The notes beneath the pieces were generated by a model. That model was given only the letters and a program-made list of their open reading frames with translations. It was not told the DNA's origin and did not search any database. This document shows, piece by piece, positions 28,185-36,181 of a stretch of 64,000 bases of DNA. A program made the translations under genes and the position numbers. Every line of letters starts with the position of its first letter. Within the stretch, counting starts at the first letter, position 1. The stretch is from Sphingobium sp. Ant17 (GTDB lineage Bacteria; Pseudomonadota; Alphaproteobacteria; Sphingomonadales; Sphingomonadaceae): positions 1-64,000 of the forward strand of contig NZ_JEMV01000016.1 of the NCBI RefSeq assembly GCF_000588875.1. The letters run 5' to 3'.

Positions 28185-28526
28185 TTATTTGCCGCTGACG
28201 ATTGGCAGGCCAGCGTCTCTCCATGCGCCGATGCCACCGCCCAGATGCGTATCGATCGCCGCCTCGGCCTTCACGCAACGGTCCAGTGCCATGCCGGAGC
28301 GTTTGCCGCCCGCGCATTGAAGCACGACCGTTCGCCCGGCTGCATCCGGGACATTACGCGGTGAAAAGGTCGACAAAGGCATGTTCACTGCGCCGGCGAT
28401 GTGGCCCGCTGCGAATTCGTCCGGCTCGCGCACGTCGATGAGCAGCGCGGAGCCGTCCGCGAGCATGGTCTTGAGCTCCAGGGGCCGGAGCTCACGATGG
28501 GACTTGGCCTTTCCGAAACCAAACAT
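28185..28526 (-). CDS. Single-domain rhodanese (sulfurtransferase)
   Basis: 113 residues from ATG 28526 behind GGAGA. The rhodanese fold shows LLIDVREPDEFAAGHIAGAVNMP and the active-site loop VVLQCAGGKRSGMA with Cys71. Such proteins accept sulfane sulfur from persulfides and pass it to thiols or cyanide. It is cytosolic. As first gene of the minus-strand operon (rhodanese-MFP-RND-ArsR) and divergent from the SQR-like gene, it probably handles persulfide made by that enzyme. The promoter region carries site B, 20 bp upstream of its start. Confidence 0.9.
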   Translation of the reverse strand: MFGFGKAKSHRELRPLELKTMLADGSALLIDVREPDEFAAGHIAGAVNMPLSTFSPRNVPDAAGRTVVLQCAGGKRSGMALDRCVKAEAAIDTHLGGGIGAWRDAGLPIVSGK

Positions 28527-28545
28527 GAGATTCTCCTTCAATTTG

Positions 28546-28570
28546 CTTATTGCATATATCATGTAATCAT
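28546..28570. promoter_or_regulatory. Imperfect dyad between rhodanese and SQR-like genes (site B)
   Basis: Read on the minus strand it starts ATGATTACATGA and ends ATGCAATAAG. It matches site A (13388-13412) at 19 of 23 core positions, including an uninterrupted TGATTACATGA. It lies in the 87-bp spacer of the divergent pair, where a BigR/SqrR-type repressor would be expected to act on both directions. The surroundings are clearly AT-rich. Confidence 0.65.
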
Positions 28571-28613
28571 TATATTCCGTCAAGCGAGTTCTTGAGAAGT
28601 GCGAGAGGAAGTC

Positions 28614-29894
28614 ATGGATAAGCCGAAAATCGTGGTGCTGGGCGCCGGGCTGGGCGGCACCATCGCCGCCTATGAAATCAACGCCGCGGTAAAGGGGCGC
28701 GCCGAAGTGATGATGGTCTCCGACTCGGAAACATATTCCTTCGTGCCTTCCAACCCCTGGGTCGCCGTGCGTTGGCGCGAGCCCGAGGCGATTCAGGTAC
28801 ACCTTCCGCCCATCTTCGCGAAGAAGAAGATCGGCTTCACGGGGGTCGGCGCGAAGCGTCTCCATGCTTCGGAAAAGCGGTTGGAGCTCAACGACGGCAC
28901 GTCCATCAATTACGATTATCTTGTAATTTCTACGGGGCCTGATTTAGCGTTCGATGAAATCGAAGGGCTGGGGCCGCACGGAGGTCATACCGTTTCGATC
29001 TGCCAGACCGCGCATGCGTCCGCTGCGGCAGAGGCGTTCGACCGCTTCGTCGAAAATCCGGGACCGATCGTGGTTGGCGCGGCGCAGGGCGCGTCCTGCT
29101 ACGGTCCGGCTTATGAGTTCGCCCTGATCCTCGACACTGAACTGCGCCGCCGCAAGATCCGCGACAAGGTGCCGATGACCTTCGTGACCGCCGAGCCCTA
29201 TATCGGCCATCTCGGCCTCGATGGCGTCGGCGACACCAAGTCCCTGCTCGAAAGCGTATTGCGCGAGCGGCACATCAAATGGATCACCAATGCGCGCGTC
29301 GCGAAGGTCGAGGCCGGCATGATGCACCTCGAGGAGATCGCCGAGGGCGGCGCGGTCGCCAGGACCCACGATCTGCCGTTCGCTTTCTCGATGATGCTCC
29401 CCGCGTTCCGTGGCGTTCCGGCCGTTCGCGACATCGCCGGGCTCACCAATCCGCGCGGGTTCATTCTGGTCGACAAGCATCAGCGCAACCCGGCCTTTCC
29501 GGAAATCTTCGCGCTGGGCGTCTGCGTCGCCATTCCGCCGACCGGCCCGACGCCGGTGCCGGTCGGTGTGCCCAAGACCGGCTTCATGATCGAAAGCATG
29601 GTGACCGCCATCGCCGCGAACCTCGATATGATCCTGGACGGCAAGGAACCCACCGCGGAAGCGACCTGGAACGCTGTCTGCCTCGCCGATTTCGGCGATG
29701 GCGGCGTCGCCTTCGTCGCGCAGCCGCAAATCCCGCCACGCAACGTCAACTGGGCGGCGAGCGGCAAATGGGTCCATCTCGCCAAGATCGGCTTCGAGAA
29801 ATATTTCCTGCGCAAGGTGCGCAAGGGAGAGAGCGAGCCCTTCTACGAAAAGCTCGCCCTCCACGTCATGGGCATCCGCAAGCTGCGGATGTGA
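28614..29894 (+). CDS. sqr: Sulfide:quinone oxidoreductase-like flavoprotein
   Basis: 426 residues; ATG 28614 behind GAGAGGA (an upstream GTG at 28599 is less likely). The FAD site is VVLGAGLGGTIAAYEI (7-22), with a second segment GPIVVGAAQGASCYGPAYEF. Three cysteines, Cys130 (VSICQTAH), Cys162 (GASCYGPA) and Cys304 (LGVCVAIPPTGPTPVPVGVP), are placed as the redox/persulfide cysteines of SQR and flavocytochrome c sulfide dehydrogenases. The C-terminus (WVHLAKIGFEKYFLRKVRKG) is amphipathic for membrane binding. It would oxidise sulfide, pass electrons to quinone (bd oxidase is nearby) and yield persulfide for the divergent rhodanese. The exact SQR type is not resolved. Confidence 0.85.
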   Translation: MDKPKIVVLGAGLGGTIAAYEINAAVKGRAEVMMVSDSETYSFVPSNPWVAVRWREPEAIQVHLPPIFAKKKIGFTGVGAKRLHASEKRLELNDGTSINYDYLVISTGPDLAFDEIEGLGPHGGHTVSICQTAHASAAAEAFDRFVENPGPIVVGAAQGASCYGPAYEFALILDTELRRRKIRDKVPMTFVTAEPYIGHLGLDGVGDTKSLLESVLRERHIKWITNARVAKVEAGMMHLEEIAEGGAVARTHDLPFAFSMMLPAFRGVPAVRDIAGLTNPRGFILVDKHQRNPAFPEIFALGVCVAIPPTGPTPVPVGVPKTGFMIESMVTAIAANLDMILDGKEPTAEATWNAVCLADFGDGGVAFVAQPQIPPRNVNWAASGKWVHLAKIGFEKYFLRKVRKGESEPFYEKLALHVMGIRKLRM

Positions 29895-29925
29895 CCCCAC
29901 TCTCGACCAGCAAAGGAATGCCACA

Positions 29926-30129
29926 ATGACTCTCGATCGCGCCGTCATGATCTTCGCCGGATGTGTCGTCCTTCTGGGCGTCGTCCTGTCCCTCACCGTC
30001 CATCCCTGGTGGATAGCGCTCACGGCCTTTGCGGGCATCAACATGATCCAGGCGAGCTTCACTGGCTTTTGCCCCGCCGCGATTGTCTTCAAGGCAATGG
30101 GCGTCCGGCCGGGGACTGCCTTCAAATGA
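29926..30129 (+). CDS. DUF2892 (YgaP-like) small membrane protein
   Basis: 67 residues from ATG 29926. Two transmembrane helices (about 7-23 and 30-45) carry the DUF2892 pattern: N-terminal MTLDRAVMIFAGCVVLLGV and the signature INMIQASFTGFCPAAIVFK. In YgaP this domain is fused to rhodanese and anchors it in the membrane; here the rhodanese is a separate protein across the promoter. Cysteines 13 and 54 may take part in sulfur transfer. Its stop overlaps the TolC start by ATGA. Confidence 0.88.
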   Translation: MTLDRAVMIFAGCVVLLGVVLSLTVHPWWIALTAFAGINMIQASFTGFCPAAIVFKAMGVRPGTAFK

Positions 30130-31397
30130 ACCGATCCCGCCGGCTCGTTCGCCTGACGCTGGGGCTTGCCGCTTCATTGATGGCGAGCACGGCGGCCAAC
30201 GCCACGACACTCGAGGAAGCGATTGCGGCGGCGATGCGCCATGCGCCCGAGATCGTGGTTGCAGATGCGGAGACCGACGCGGCCAAGGCGCGCCTCGAGC
30301 AGGCGCGTTCGGGACGGCTTCCGACCGCGACGCTGAGCGGGACGATCGGCTATGGCCGCCTCGATCCCCAGAATTTCTTCGGGCTGGGCGCCGCCAATGT
30401 CACGCCGCGCGCGGCGCAGGTGACGGTCGAGCAGCCGCTCTTCACCGGCGGGCGGCTTGGCGCGGGCATGGATCGCGCGCGCGCAGGGATTGCGGGCGCA
30501 GAGGCCGGGCAAAGCGGCGCGCGGGCTCAGCTCGCCATGGCCGTAACGCAGGCTTATGGCGACGTGCTGACTGCGGCGCGCATGCTGACTCTCTACGAAC
30601 GGCTGCTTACCGAGACCACAGAGATCGATCGCCAGGCACGGCTGCGCTATCGGGCAGGGGAGAGCCCGAGCACCGACGTTGCGCAGGCCGGCGCGCGCCT
30701 GGCCGAGGCCCGCGCCGGGCTGGCCCGGGCGCAGGGCATGCAGGTCTCTGCTCGCGCGCATTTCACCAATCTGACCGGCCTTGAGCCCATCGATTTGCAG
30801 TTGTTGCCCGCCAATCCGCCACTGCCCGCGACGCTCGATGATGCCATGGAGGAGGCGATGCGGAGCAACCCTCTGCTCGTCCAGGCCCAGGCCGGCTTGC
30901 GCGCAGCGCAGGCAGGAGCGCGGGGCGCACGCGCTGAGCGACTGCCGACCGTCGGCGCCTTTGCCGAAGCCGGAACGGTACGCGACCAGTTCTTCCCCGA
31001 CTATCGCGCGGACAGCGCGACCGTCGGCATCCGGGCGCGCTGGGAATTTTTCAGCGGCGGCCGGGTGTCGGGCAAGGTCGCCGAAGCGAGCAGCGAGGTC
31101 CGTGCCGCTGACGCACGGATGCGGGCCGCCAGCATGCAGGTCGAGGAACAGGTCATATCGGCCTTCCAGGACGTGCGCACTGCCCAGCTGGTCGAGCAGG
31201 CCGCGGGCGACCAGGCCGTGGCGGCGGCGCAGGCGCTCGAGAGCGTCCGTCACGAGGTGCGGGTGGGTATGAAGCCGCAACTCGATCTGCTCGACGCCGA
31301 GCGCGAAGCGATTGCCGCCGAAGCGGGGGCCACCCGCGCTCGCACCGACCGAATCGTCGCAGCCTATCGGGTTGCAGCGCTGCTCGGACGCCTTTGA
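30126..31397 (+). CDS. TolC-family outer membrane efflux protein
   Basis: 423 residues with signal peptide (RLVRLTLGLAASLMASTAANA). The two OEP repeats start TTLEEAIAAAMRHAPEIVVA and PLPATLDDAMEEAMRSNPLLV; long Ala/Arg/Glu-rich helices follow, and EVRVGMKPQLDLLDAEREAI is the conserved end of repeat two. It forms the outer membrane channel, probably for the RND pump on the opposite strand of the same divergent block. It is in an operon with the SQR-like and DUF2892 genes. Confidence 0.9.
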   Translation: MNRSRRLVRLTLGLAASLMASTAANATTLEEAIAAAMRHAPEIVVADAETDAAKARLEQARSGRLPTATLSGTIGYGRLDPQNFFGLGAANVTPRAAQVTVEQPLFTGGRLGAGMDRARAGIAGAEAGQSGARAQLAMAVTQAYGDVLTAARMLTLYERLLTETTEIDRQARLRYRAGESPSTDVAQAGARLAEARAGLARAQGMQVSARAHFTNLTGLEPIDLQLLPANPPLPATLDDAMEEAMRSNPLLVQAQAGLRAAQAGARGARAERLPTVGAFAEAGTVRDQFFPDYRADSATVGIRARWEFFSGGRVSGKVAEASSEVRAADARMRAASMQVEEQVISAFQDVRTAQLVEQAAGDQAVAAAQALESVRHEVRVGMKPQLDLLDAEREAIAAEAGATRARTDRIVAAYRVAALLGRL

Positions 31398-31414
31398 AGC
31401 CTGGAGGAAAGAAA

Positions 31415-31771
31415 ATGCACAAGGACTGGCCAGCCATGGCCTCGGAATTGACCGGAGCGATCAAGGAAGTGCGGCTCGGCAGTCCGGAGGTGACAAAGGC
31501 CTTCTCGGCAATGGCGCGCGCCGCGACCGAAGCGGGTGCTCTCGACACCAAGACCAAGGAATTGATCGCGCTCGCCATCTCGGTTGCGATCCGCTGCGAC
31601 GGATGCGTCGCCTTTCACTCGCAGGCGGCCGTCAAGAATGGCGCCACGCGCCAGGAGATCATGGAGGTGATGGGCATGGCGCTCTACATGGGTGCAGGTC
31701 CGAGCCTGATGTACGCGGCGCAGGCGGTGGAGGCCTTCGACCAGTTCGCGGATAAGGCGCCGGGCTCATAG
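31415..31771 (+). CDS. AhpD-like / carboxymuconolactone decarboxylase family protein
   Basis: 118 residues from ATG 31415, after a strong GGAGGAAAG site. It shows the AhpD-type redox site CDGCVAFH (Cys61, Cys64, His68) preceded by KTKELIALAISVAIR with the upstream Glu. Such proteins are thiol-disulfide or peroxidase-linked enzymes. It follows tolC by 17 bp and closes the sulfur-stress operon, so reduction of persulfide or peroxide products is a fitting role, though untested. Confidence 0.88.
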   Translation: MHKDWPAMASELTGAIKEVRLGSPEVTKAFSAMARAATEAGALDTKTKELIALAISVAIRCDGCVAFHSQAAVKNGATRQEIMEVMGMALYMGAGPSLMYAAQAVEAFDQFADKAPGS

Positions 31772-31807
31772 TGCCCATCGGACGACCTTTCCGTCCCTCC
31801 TTACGCT

Positions 31808-32450
31808 TTGGAGGTCAGCTGCCGCCATCTGGCCGCTTGGAGATCATACTGCGAACGAAGCTGCGCCTTCGGTCGATTCTTCGGAGCAATGCATCAACGG
31901 GGGCGCGCGCCAGTCGCCTTATCGAGCTGGACCAACAGCACCTGTTCTTCGATCCAATTCGATCCGCGACCGATCGGTTCATGCCAGACCTATCGATCCA
32001 CAGGCTTCGGCGCGGGCTTCCCCGCGATCCTGCCTCAGCATCCACTATATCAGGCCGAGCTTGCTCCATCGGGGCATGCCCAGCCCGGCTTCCGGGTCAT
32101 TCCCGCTGGCGACTTCAACGCCACGCCAACCCGCCGATATGTCTGCAAGCCGGAACCCAGGACCATGCCGTGTTTGTGCCTGCGACAGGTGCGGCCACTT
32201 TGACCTGCTGGAGCAAGCCCGGATCAATGCTCGCGCATGATCCACCCTGGCGAGACGTCTCACAGCTTACGGACTGTTTTGGGAACACCAATGCGCGAAC
32301 GCGGCGGGCTCGGATCGACCACCTGTTGCTGAACCTATCGGTCGCCGCCCACCTAGCCGACGCGCAGGGTGGATCGTCCCGTGCGTGGCTGGGGAAGACG
32401 AGCAAGCACCCGCCGGTCTGTCGAATTTTCCCTCCAGCCGCATTAAGAGG
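31808..32450 (+). pseudogene. Possible decayed endonuclease/exonuclease/phosphatase gene
   Basis: No intact gene fits this 713-bp gap (31772-32484). One frame has FRVIPAGDFNATP near 32093-32130; another frame further on has RARIDHLLLNLSVAAHLADA and then KHPPV near 32310-32420. In that order these resemble the GDFN, RIDH and (SD)HxPV motifs of the EEP nuclease/phosphatase superfamily, with a frame change between. This would be a degraded relic. The motifs are short and the upstream part is not convincing, so chance remains possible. A long N-terminal extension of yjbQ through this stretch is rejected. Confidence 0.3.
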
Positions 32451-32484
32451 TGCGCACGCACGGCTGCGGCGCCAACGTTGGCCC

Positions 32485-32904
32485 GTGAAGCAGGTCGCGA
32501 CCATTCTCGAATTCTCGACGCGGCGGCAGGGGCTCGTCGAGATCACACGGCACGTAACCGACTGGGTCGCTGAAGCGGGATTTCGGCAGGGGCTGCTCAC
32601 CCTGTTCTGCCGCCACACCTCGGCATCGCTACTGATCCAGGAAAATGCGGCGCCCGAGGTACGCGCCGATCTCGAGGCCTATTTCGCGCGGATCGCACCG
32701 GAAGACCCGTCAGTATATGCGCATGACGATGAAGGTCTGGACGACATGCCGGCGCACCTGCGGACTGCGTTGACGCAAGTGCAGCTTTCCATCCCGCTGA
32801 TCGATGGGCGCCTGGCGCTCGGCACATGGCAGGGCATCTATCTGTTCGAGCACCGGCGACGGCCGCATCGCCGCACCGTCGCGGCGCATCTGCTCGGCGC
32901 ATGA
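32485..32904 (+). CDS. yjbQ: YjbQ-family (UPF0047) protein
   Basis: 139 residues from GTG 32485, the usual family length. Conserved segments: FSTRRQGLVEITRHVTDWV, LLTLFCRHTSASLLIQENA, the His/Asp patch YAHDDEGLDDMPAHLRTAL, and LALGTWQGIYLFEHR near the end. YjbQ proteins have been linked to secondary thiamine-phosphate synthase activity but their natural role is unclear; they are cytosolic. The Nudix gene begins 25 bp downstream. Confidence 0.88.
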   Translation: MKQVATILEFSTRRQGLVEITRHVTDWVAEAGFRQGLLTLFCRHTSASLLIQENAAPEVRADLEAYFARIAPEDPSVYAHDDEGLDDMPAHLRTALTQVQLSIPLIDGRLALGTWQGIYLFEHRRRPHRRTVAAHLLGA

Positions 32905-32929
32905 GCGCGGTCGTCCGACAGGCAGCGTC

Positions 32930-33421
32930 ATGGCGCCGATGAGCGCGGGAGTTCTGCTGTACAGGCGCCGCGGTGCGGAGGTTGATGTCCTGCTTGTCCA
33001 TCCAGGTGGGCCTTTCTGGCGTAACAAGGACGCTGGATCATGGCAGATTCCCAAGGGCCTGATCGAGCCGGGCGAGGACGCATCCGCTGCGGCCCGGCGC
33101 GAGGTCGAGGAGGAGCTCGGCATCCGCCTTACCGGCGAGTTCCATCGGCTTGGACAGCTGAGGCAGGCGGGAGGCAAGCTTGTCGAGGCATTCGCTCTTG
33201 AGCAGCAGGTCGATATCCACGCCGTGGAGAGCAATCTATTCGAAATGGAATGGCCGCCGCGATCCGGCAAGATGCAGTCGTTCCCGGAGATCGATGAAGC
33301 GCGCTGGTTCGCTCTCTCCAGCGCCTCGCCCAGCATGCTCATAAGCCAGCGTCCGCTGCTCGATTGGCTCGCAGATTATCTGCGGAACGACGATAGTTCG
33401 GCTTCGCCGTTGGAACGGTGA
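32930..33421 (+). CDS. Nudix hydrolase
   Basis: 163 residues. The full Nudix box is present from Gly43 to Ile65 (GLIEPGEDASAAARREVEE, then ELGI), matching GX5EX7REUXEEXGU. The segment VDVLLVHPGGPFWRNKDAGSWQIPKG, which precedes the box, is typical of the bacterial NUDIX proteins similar to diadenosine polyphosphate hydrolases. Start ATG 32930, with ATG 32939 as alternative. It probably shares a transcript with yjbQ. Confidence 0.88.
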   Translation: MAPMSAGVLLYRRRGAEVDVLLVHPGGPFWRNKDAGSWQIPKGLIEPGEDASAAARREVEEELGIRLTGEFHRLGQLRQAGGKLVEAFALEQQVDIHAVESNLFEMEWPPRSGKMQSFPEIDEARWFALSSASPSMLISQRPLLDWLADYLRNDDSSASPLER

Positions 33422-33818
33422 CCGGCGCCGTCTGGAATAGCCGGCGACAGCGGGAAATGATTGAACGAGGACCGTTCCCGTGGCGCAGTAGCCCTGCCGA
33501 CAAGTCGTCACTGCATCGATGATACGCTAACGAGAGAGGCTGGAGGTGGCGGCCGCGCGCTCGGGTGGGGACTGCACTAAGGCAGGAGGTGGCCGGGGGA
33601 GACGATGGTATCCGGACCGAAAGATCTATAGAGGATTCCAGCCATTTGACATTGATATCCACGCGACGATGCGTTCTGTGGCGCGGCACCCCGACTGGCT
33701 GCCTTCCGCTTTGGTCAAACCTGCCAAGTCCTGATCGTTCGGTAATGTTGCGTATACTGGGGCGGCATGGCGCCCTGTAATCGTTCGGTGAAGATCCCGC
33801 CCGAACGAGGAGAATGTC
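33422..33818. other. Intergenic region before glycine-zipper gene
   Basis: 397 bp. It contains short G-rich stretches (around 33540-33605) and a TTGACATTGATATC segment near 33649, but no repeat, RNA or coding frame that I can support. The promoter of the gene at 33819 should be near 33740-33790. Confidence 0.4.
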
Positions 33819-34403
33819 ATGTCCCCGGTTCCTCTCATGAACGAGAGCCCCACCCGATCCGACGCGGCAATAATCAATTGTCCGGGAAGCGCTTCAAGGG
33901 CGCGCGGATGGAAAATCGCACTCTCCGCGCTTGCACTCGCCGCCCTCCCCCTGGTTTGCGGATCTGCGCTCGCACAGAGCGCTGTCGATCAGCGGCGATG
34001 GACGGACGCCCAGGAACGCTATCGCGCGGAGATCGCCCGCTACGAGGCGGAGCGCGATCGTTATGAAGCCGCCGTGCGCGCCGATCATCCTGACACGACC
34101 GGTCGGCGCGGCAGCGATCCCTACACGACGGAGTATGACGCGGCCCGTTACTACAGGGACGATCCCCGTTATGGTGAGCGTCGCCTGTCCGACCGCGACG
34201 AGGTTTATCGCGGATCCGATGGACGCTATTACTGCAAGCGGAGTGACGGGACGACCGGTCTCATCATCGGAGCCGCGAGCGGCGGGATTCTCGGCAACAT
34301 CATCGACGGCGGTCGCCATCGTACCGCCGGTACGCTGATCGGCGGCGCGCTGGGCGCGCTTGCCGGCCGATCGATCGAGCAAAACGACGTCCGCTGCCGG
34401 TAA
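33819..34403 (+). CDS. Exported glycine-zipper 2TM-type protein
   Basis: 194 residues; ATG 33819 lies behind GAGGAG. An N-terminal stretch precedes a signal-like helix (WKIALSALALAALPLVCGSALAQ, about 31-53). The middle is charged, rich in Arg, Tyr and Asp (RWTDAQERYRAEIARYEAER), and the C-terminus is a glycine zipper: TGLIIGAASGGILGNIIDGG, then TLIGGALGALAGRSIEQ. Such proteins insert in or bridge the envelope (Rickettsia 17-kDa antigen-like fold). It is paired with the exported DUF2059 gene downstream. Confidence 0.8.
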   Translation: MSPVPLMNESPTRSDAAIINCPGSASRARGWKIALSALALAALPLVCGSALAQSAVDQRRWTDAQERYRAEIARYEAERDRYEAAVRADHPDTTGRRGSDPYTTEYDAARYYRDDPRYGERRLSDRDEVYRGSDGRYYCKRSDGTTGLIIGAASGGILGNIIDGGRHRTAGTLIGGALGALAGRSIEQNDVRCR

Positions 34404-34507
34404 AACGCCCTGTCCACGGGAAGCATGAAGTCGTGACCGTGGACAAGCCGCATCGACTATCTCGCAACCCTGACGCCGTCCAGAATGGCAAGTTAGAGGC
34501 CATCATC

Positions 34508-35086
34508 GTGACCCACAACACTCGCGCTCGTGCCGGATGTTCCGCCTATAGCCGCCTCTGGCTTGGCTCCGCGCTGATACTCGCTGCTTCCCTCTCTCCG
34601 GCGATTTCTCCGGCCCAGGCCGCTGCTGCGGAGAACGACATTTCGCAGCGTCGGGCATTGTGCACCCGCTCGATTGCGCTCTCCGGCTTCGATCAGGTCA
34701 TGGACGCCAACATCCGCGAAGCGGTCGAAGACTCCTTCCGGACGCTGTCCGCCGCCTTCCCCGACGACACAGATACAATCTCCGCCTATCGCGACTCATT
34801 GGGAGAGGCGATGGTGGCCGCGAAGGCCCCCGTCCTTTCAAGGCTTCGCGAGAGTTGCGCGGCGGCCTTCACAGTGGAAGAGTTGATGGGAATTAACGCC
34901 TTCTATGAGAGCAGTGCCGGTCGCGCCTGGCTCGAAAAGGGCCGCACGCTCATGGTTCCGGCACTTGAGAAGGCGGTGAGCGATGTCACTCCCGAGATCA
35001 TTGTCGATGCACAAAGACGATTCTGCGCCCGCTTGGGTGGGTGCAAGAAAGAGCCGGCGGCATCCTCTGCCCATCCGACATTGTGA
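34508..35086 (+). CDS. Exported DUF2059-type protein
   Basis: 192 residues from GTG 34508 with AGAGG upstream; an in-frame GTG at 34433 would add 25 residues. The signal peptide (LWLGSALILAASLSPAISPAQA) is followed by a helical domain with LMGINAFYESSAGRAWLEKG, the hallmark of DUF2059 (FYxSxxGxxxxxK). Four cysteines (two near the mature N-terminal half and two near the C-terminus, CARLGGCKK) could form disulfides. It should be periplasmic, with no known function. Confidence 0.72.
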   Translation: MTHNTRARAGCSAYSRLWLGSALILAASLSPAISPAQAAAAENDISQRRALCTRSIALSGFDQVMDANIREAVEDSFRTLSAAFPDDTDTISAYRDSLGEAMVAAKAPVLSRLRESCAAAFTVEELMGINAFYESSAGRAWLEKGRTLMVPALEKAVSDVTPEIIVDAQRRFCARLGGCKKEPAASSAHPTL

Positions 35087-35407
35087 GAACGTTCGGCGAT
35101 CCCGCTGGGAGCGTCTCGCGAAACTGGCCGGATGTCGAATGGTGGCGTGCCGAATCGGGTCCGAACCACCCTGAAAAGATCGAGCCCTGCGGAAAAGCAC
35201 GTAGAGACCTGGACGTGCAAAGCTTGCTAGTCAAAGATCAATCAGAAGCGATGATGAAGATCCGGATCGTACAATTTGTGCAGATGCTCGGATGGTCGGT
35301 GGCGCAACGGTGGAAATGCGCCAGGCGCGATGCAGGATCCGGGGTTTCGCCTGCCGCCCACGACCGGGCGATATCGTATCGATTTTGATATCAAGCGGGA
35401 GATGAAG
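35087..35407. other. Intergenic region, no gene seen
   Basis: 321 bp between the DUF2059 and phasin-like genes. A 10-bp palindrome TTGATATCAA sits at 35385-35394 just before the downstream start; it lacks the central spacer of an FNR/FixK box. Nothing else is recognisable. Confidence 0.35.
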
Positions 35408-35827
35408 ATGGCCTCGCCAGTCGATGAGTTCGTCCGTGTTGGCCAGCTGAACTTCCAGCTTGGCCTTGTCCTGACGGATATCGCGCGTGCTGCCTGGGAA
35501 CGCTTCGTCCAGATCAGCGAAAAGATCAGCATCGAATGTTCCACGGAATCGGATGCGGTGATGCAGCGACTTTTCCAGCCCAATGCCGAAAGTCAGACAG
35601 ATGTTCGCGGCGGTCAATGGGATGATATCGTCGCCGATGTGGAGGAATGGCGGCTGGAGACGATGGAGCGGAGCAGGACGGCCTGCGAGGACTGGCGGCG
35701 GGCTTGGCTCAATGGGGCAACGAGTGAGTCGCTGCTCCCAGCCGCTTCGACGGTCTTATGTCCTTGGCCCGTCGCCCTTACGGACCAGGCTGATATAGGT
35801 CAGACAAGGTCAGCTGGCGATACCTGA
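35408..35827 (+). CDS. Helical cytosolic protein, possibly phasin-like
   Basis: 139 residues from ATG 35408, with GGGAG 7 bp upstream (ATG 35402 is too close). The first 105 residues form amphipathic helices: VDEFVRVGQLNFQLGLVLTD, then RAAWERFVQISEKISIECST and the closing TMERSRTACEDWRRAWLNGA. The pattern of hydrophobic heptads and Trp-rich end recalls phasins (compare 47639-48010, which ends AWQRSLADAWNP), but no domain signature is decisive. The C-terminal 30 residues look unstructured. Function unknown. Confidence 0.5.
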   Translation: MASPVDEFVRVGQLNFQLGLVLTDIARAAWERFVQISEKISIECSTESDAVMQRLFQPNAESQTDVRGGQWDDIVADVEEWRLETMERSRTACEDWRRAWLNGATSESLLPAASTVLCPWPVALTDQADIGQTRSAGDT

Positions 35828-35907
35828 GAAGAAACCCGCTCGACTCTTCGCGGGCCATGCTGGTCGCAGGGACCAGCGGCGCTCACCTCATCGCCCAGAC
35901 GCCCGGG

Positions 35908-36165
35908 ATGGCTTTTCCGAAGGAACCTGCCGGAGCGAACGCAGCCATCCAGACAGTGGAGATCGACTCGAGCGTTTCGGTCGATGGCGTGACCGACGAG
36001 AAGGAGGAGATCGAACGCCGTCAGGTGCGCATTCTCAACCGACAGGGTGCGGCGATGCTCGCTGCAGAGAAGCAACGTGCGGATGCCATTCAGCGCAACT
36101 ATCGCAACTATGATGAGGCTATGGTCGCCGCGTACGTTGACATCCACCGGAAGGCGACTTGGTGA
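35908..36165 (+). CDS. Small hypothetical protein
   Basis: 85 residues from ATG 35908 (or 102 from ATG 35857; neither has a strong ribosome site). The C-terminal half is a charged helix (EEIERRQVRILNRQGAAMLA…RADAIQRNYRNYDEAMVAAY). No family recognised. It follows the phasin-like gene on the same strand and is convergent with the sigma factor gene, 16 bp away. Codon use resembles the neighbours, which is the main support for it being real. Confidence 0.45.
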   Translation: MAFPKEPAGANAAIQTVEIDSSVSVDGVTDEKEEIERRQVRILNRQGAAMLAAEKQRADAIQRNYRNYDEAMVAAYVDIHRKATW

Positions 36166-36181
36166 CCAAGCGCCTCCATGC

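Noticed and set aside
31771..32484. Long N-terminal extension of the YjbQ frame
   Set aside because: YjbQ proteins are about 140 residues and start at the GTG at 32485; the extension has no family match.
35385..35394. TTGATATCAA palindrome as an FNR/FixK box
   Set aside because: FNR-type sites need a 4-base spacer between TTGAT and ATCAA; here the arms are fused, and no proper box was seen elsewhere by eye.
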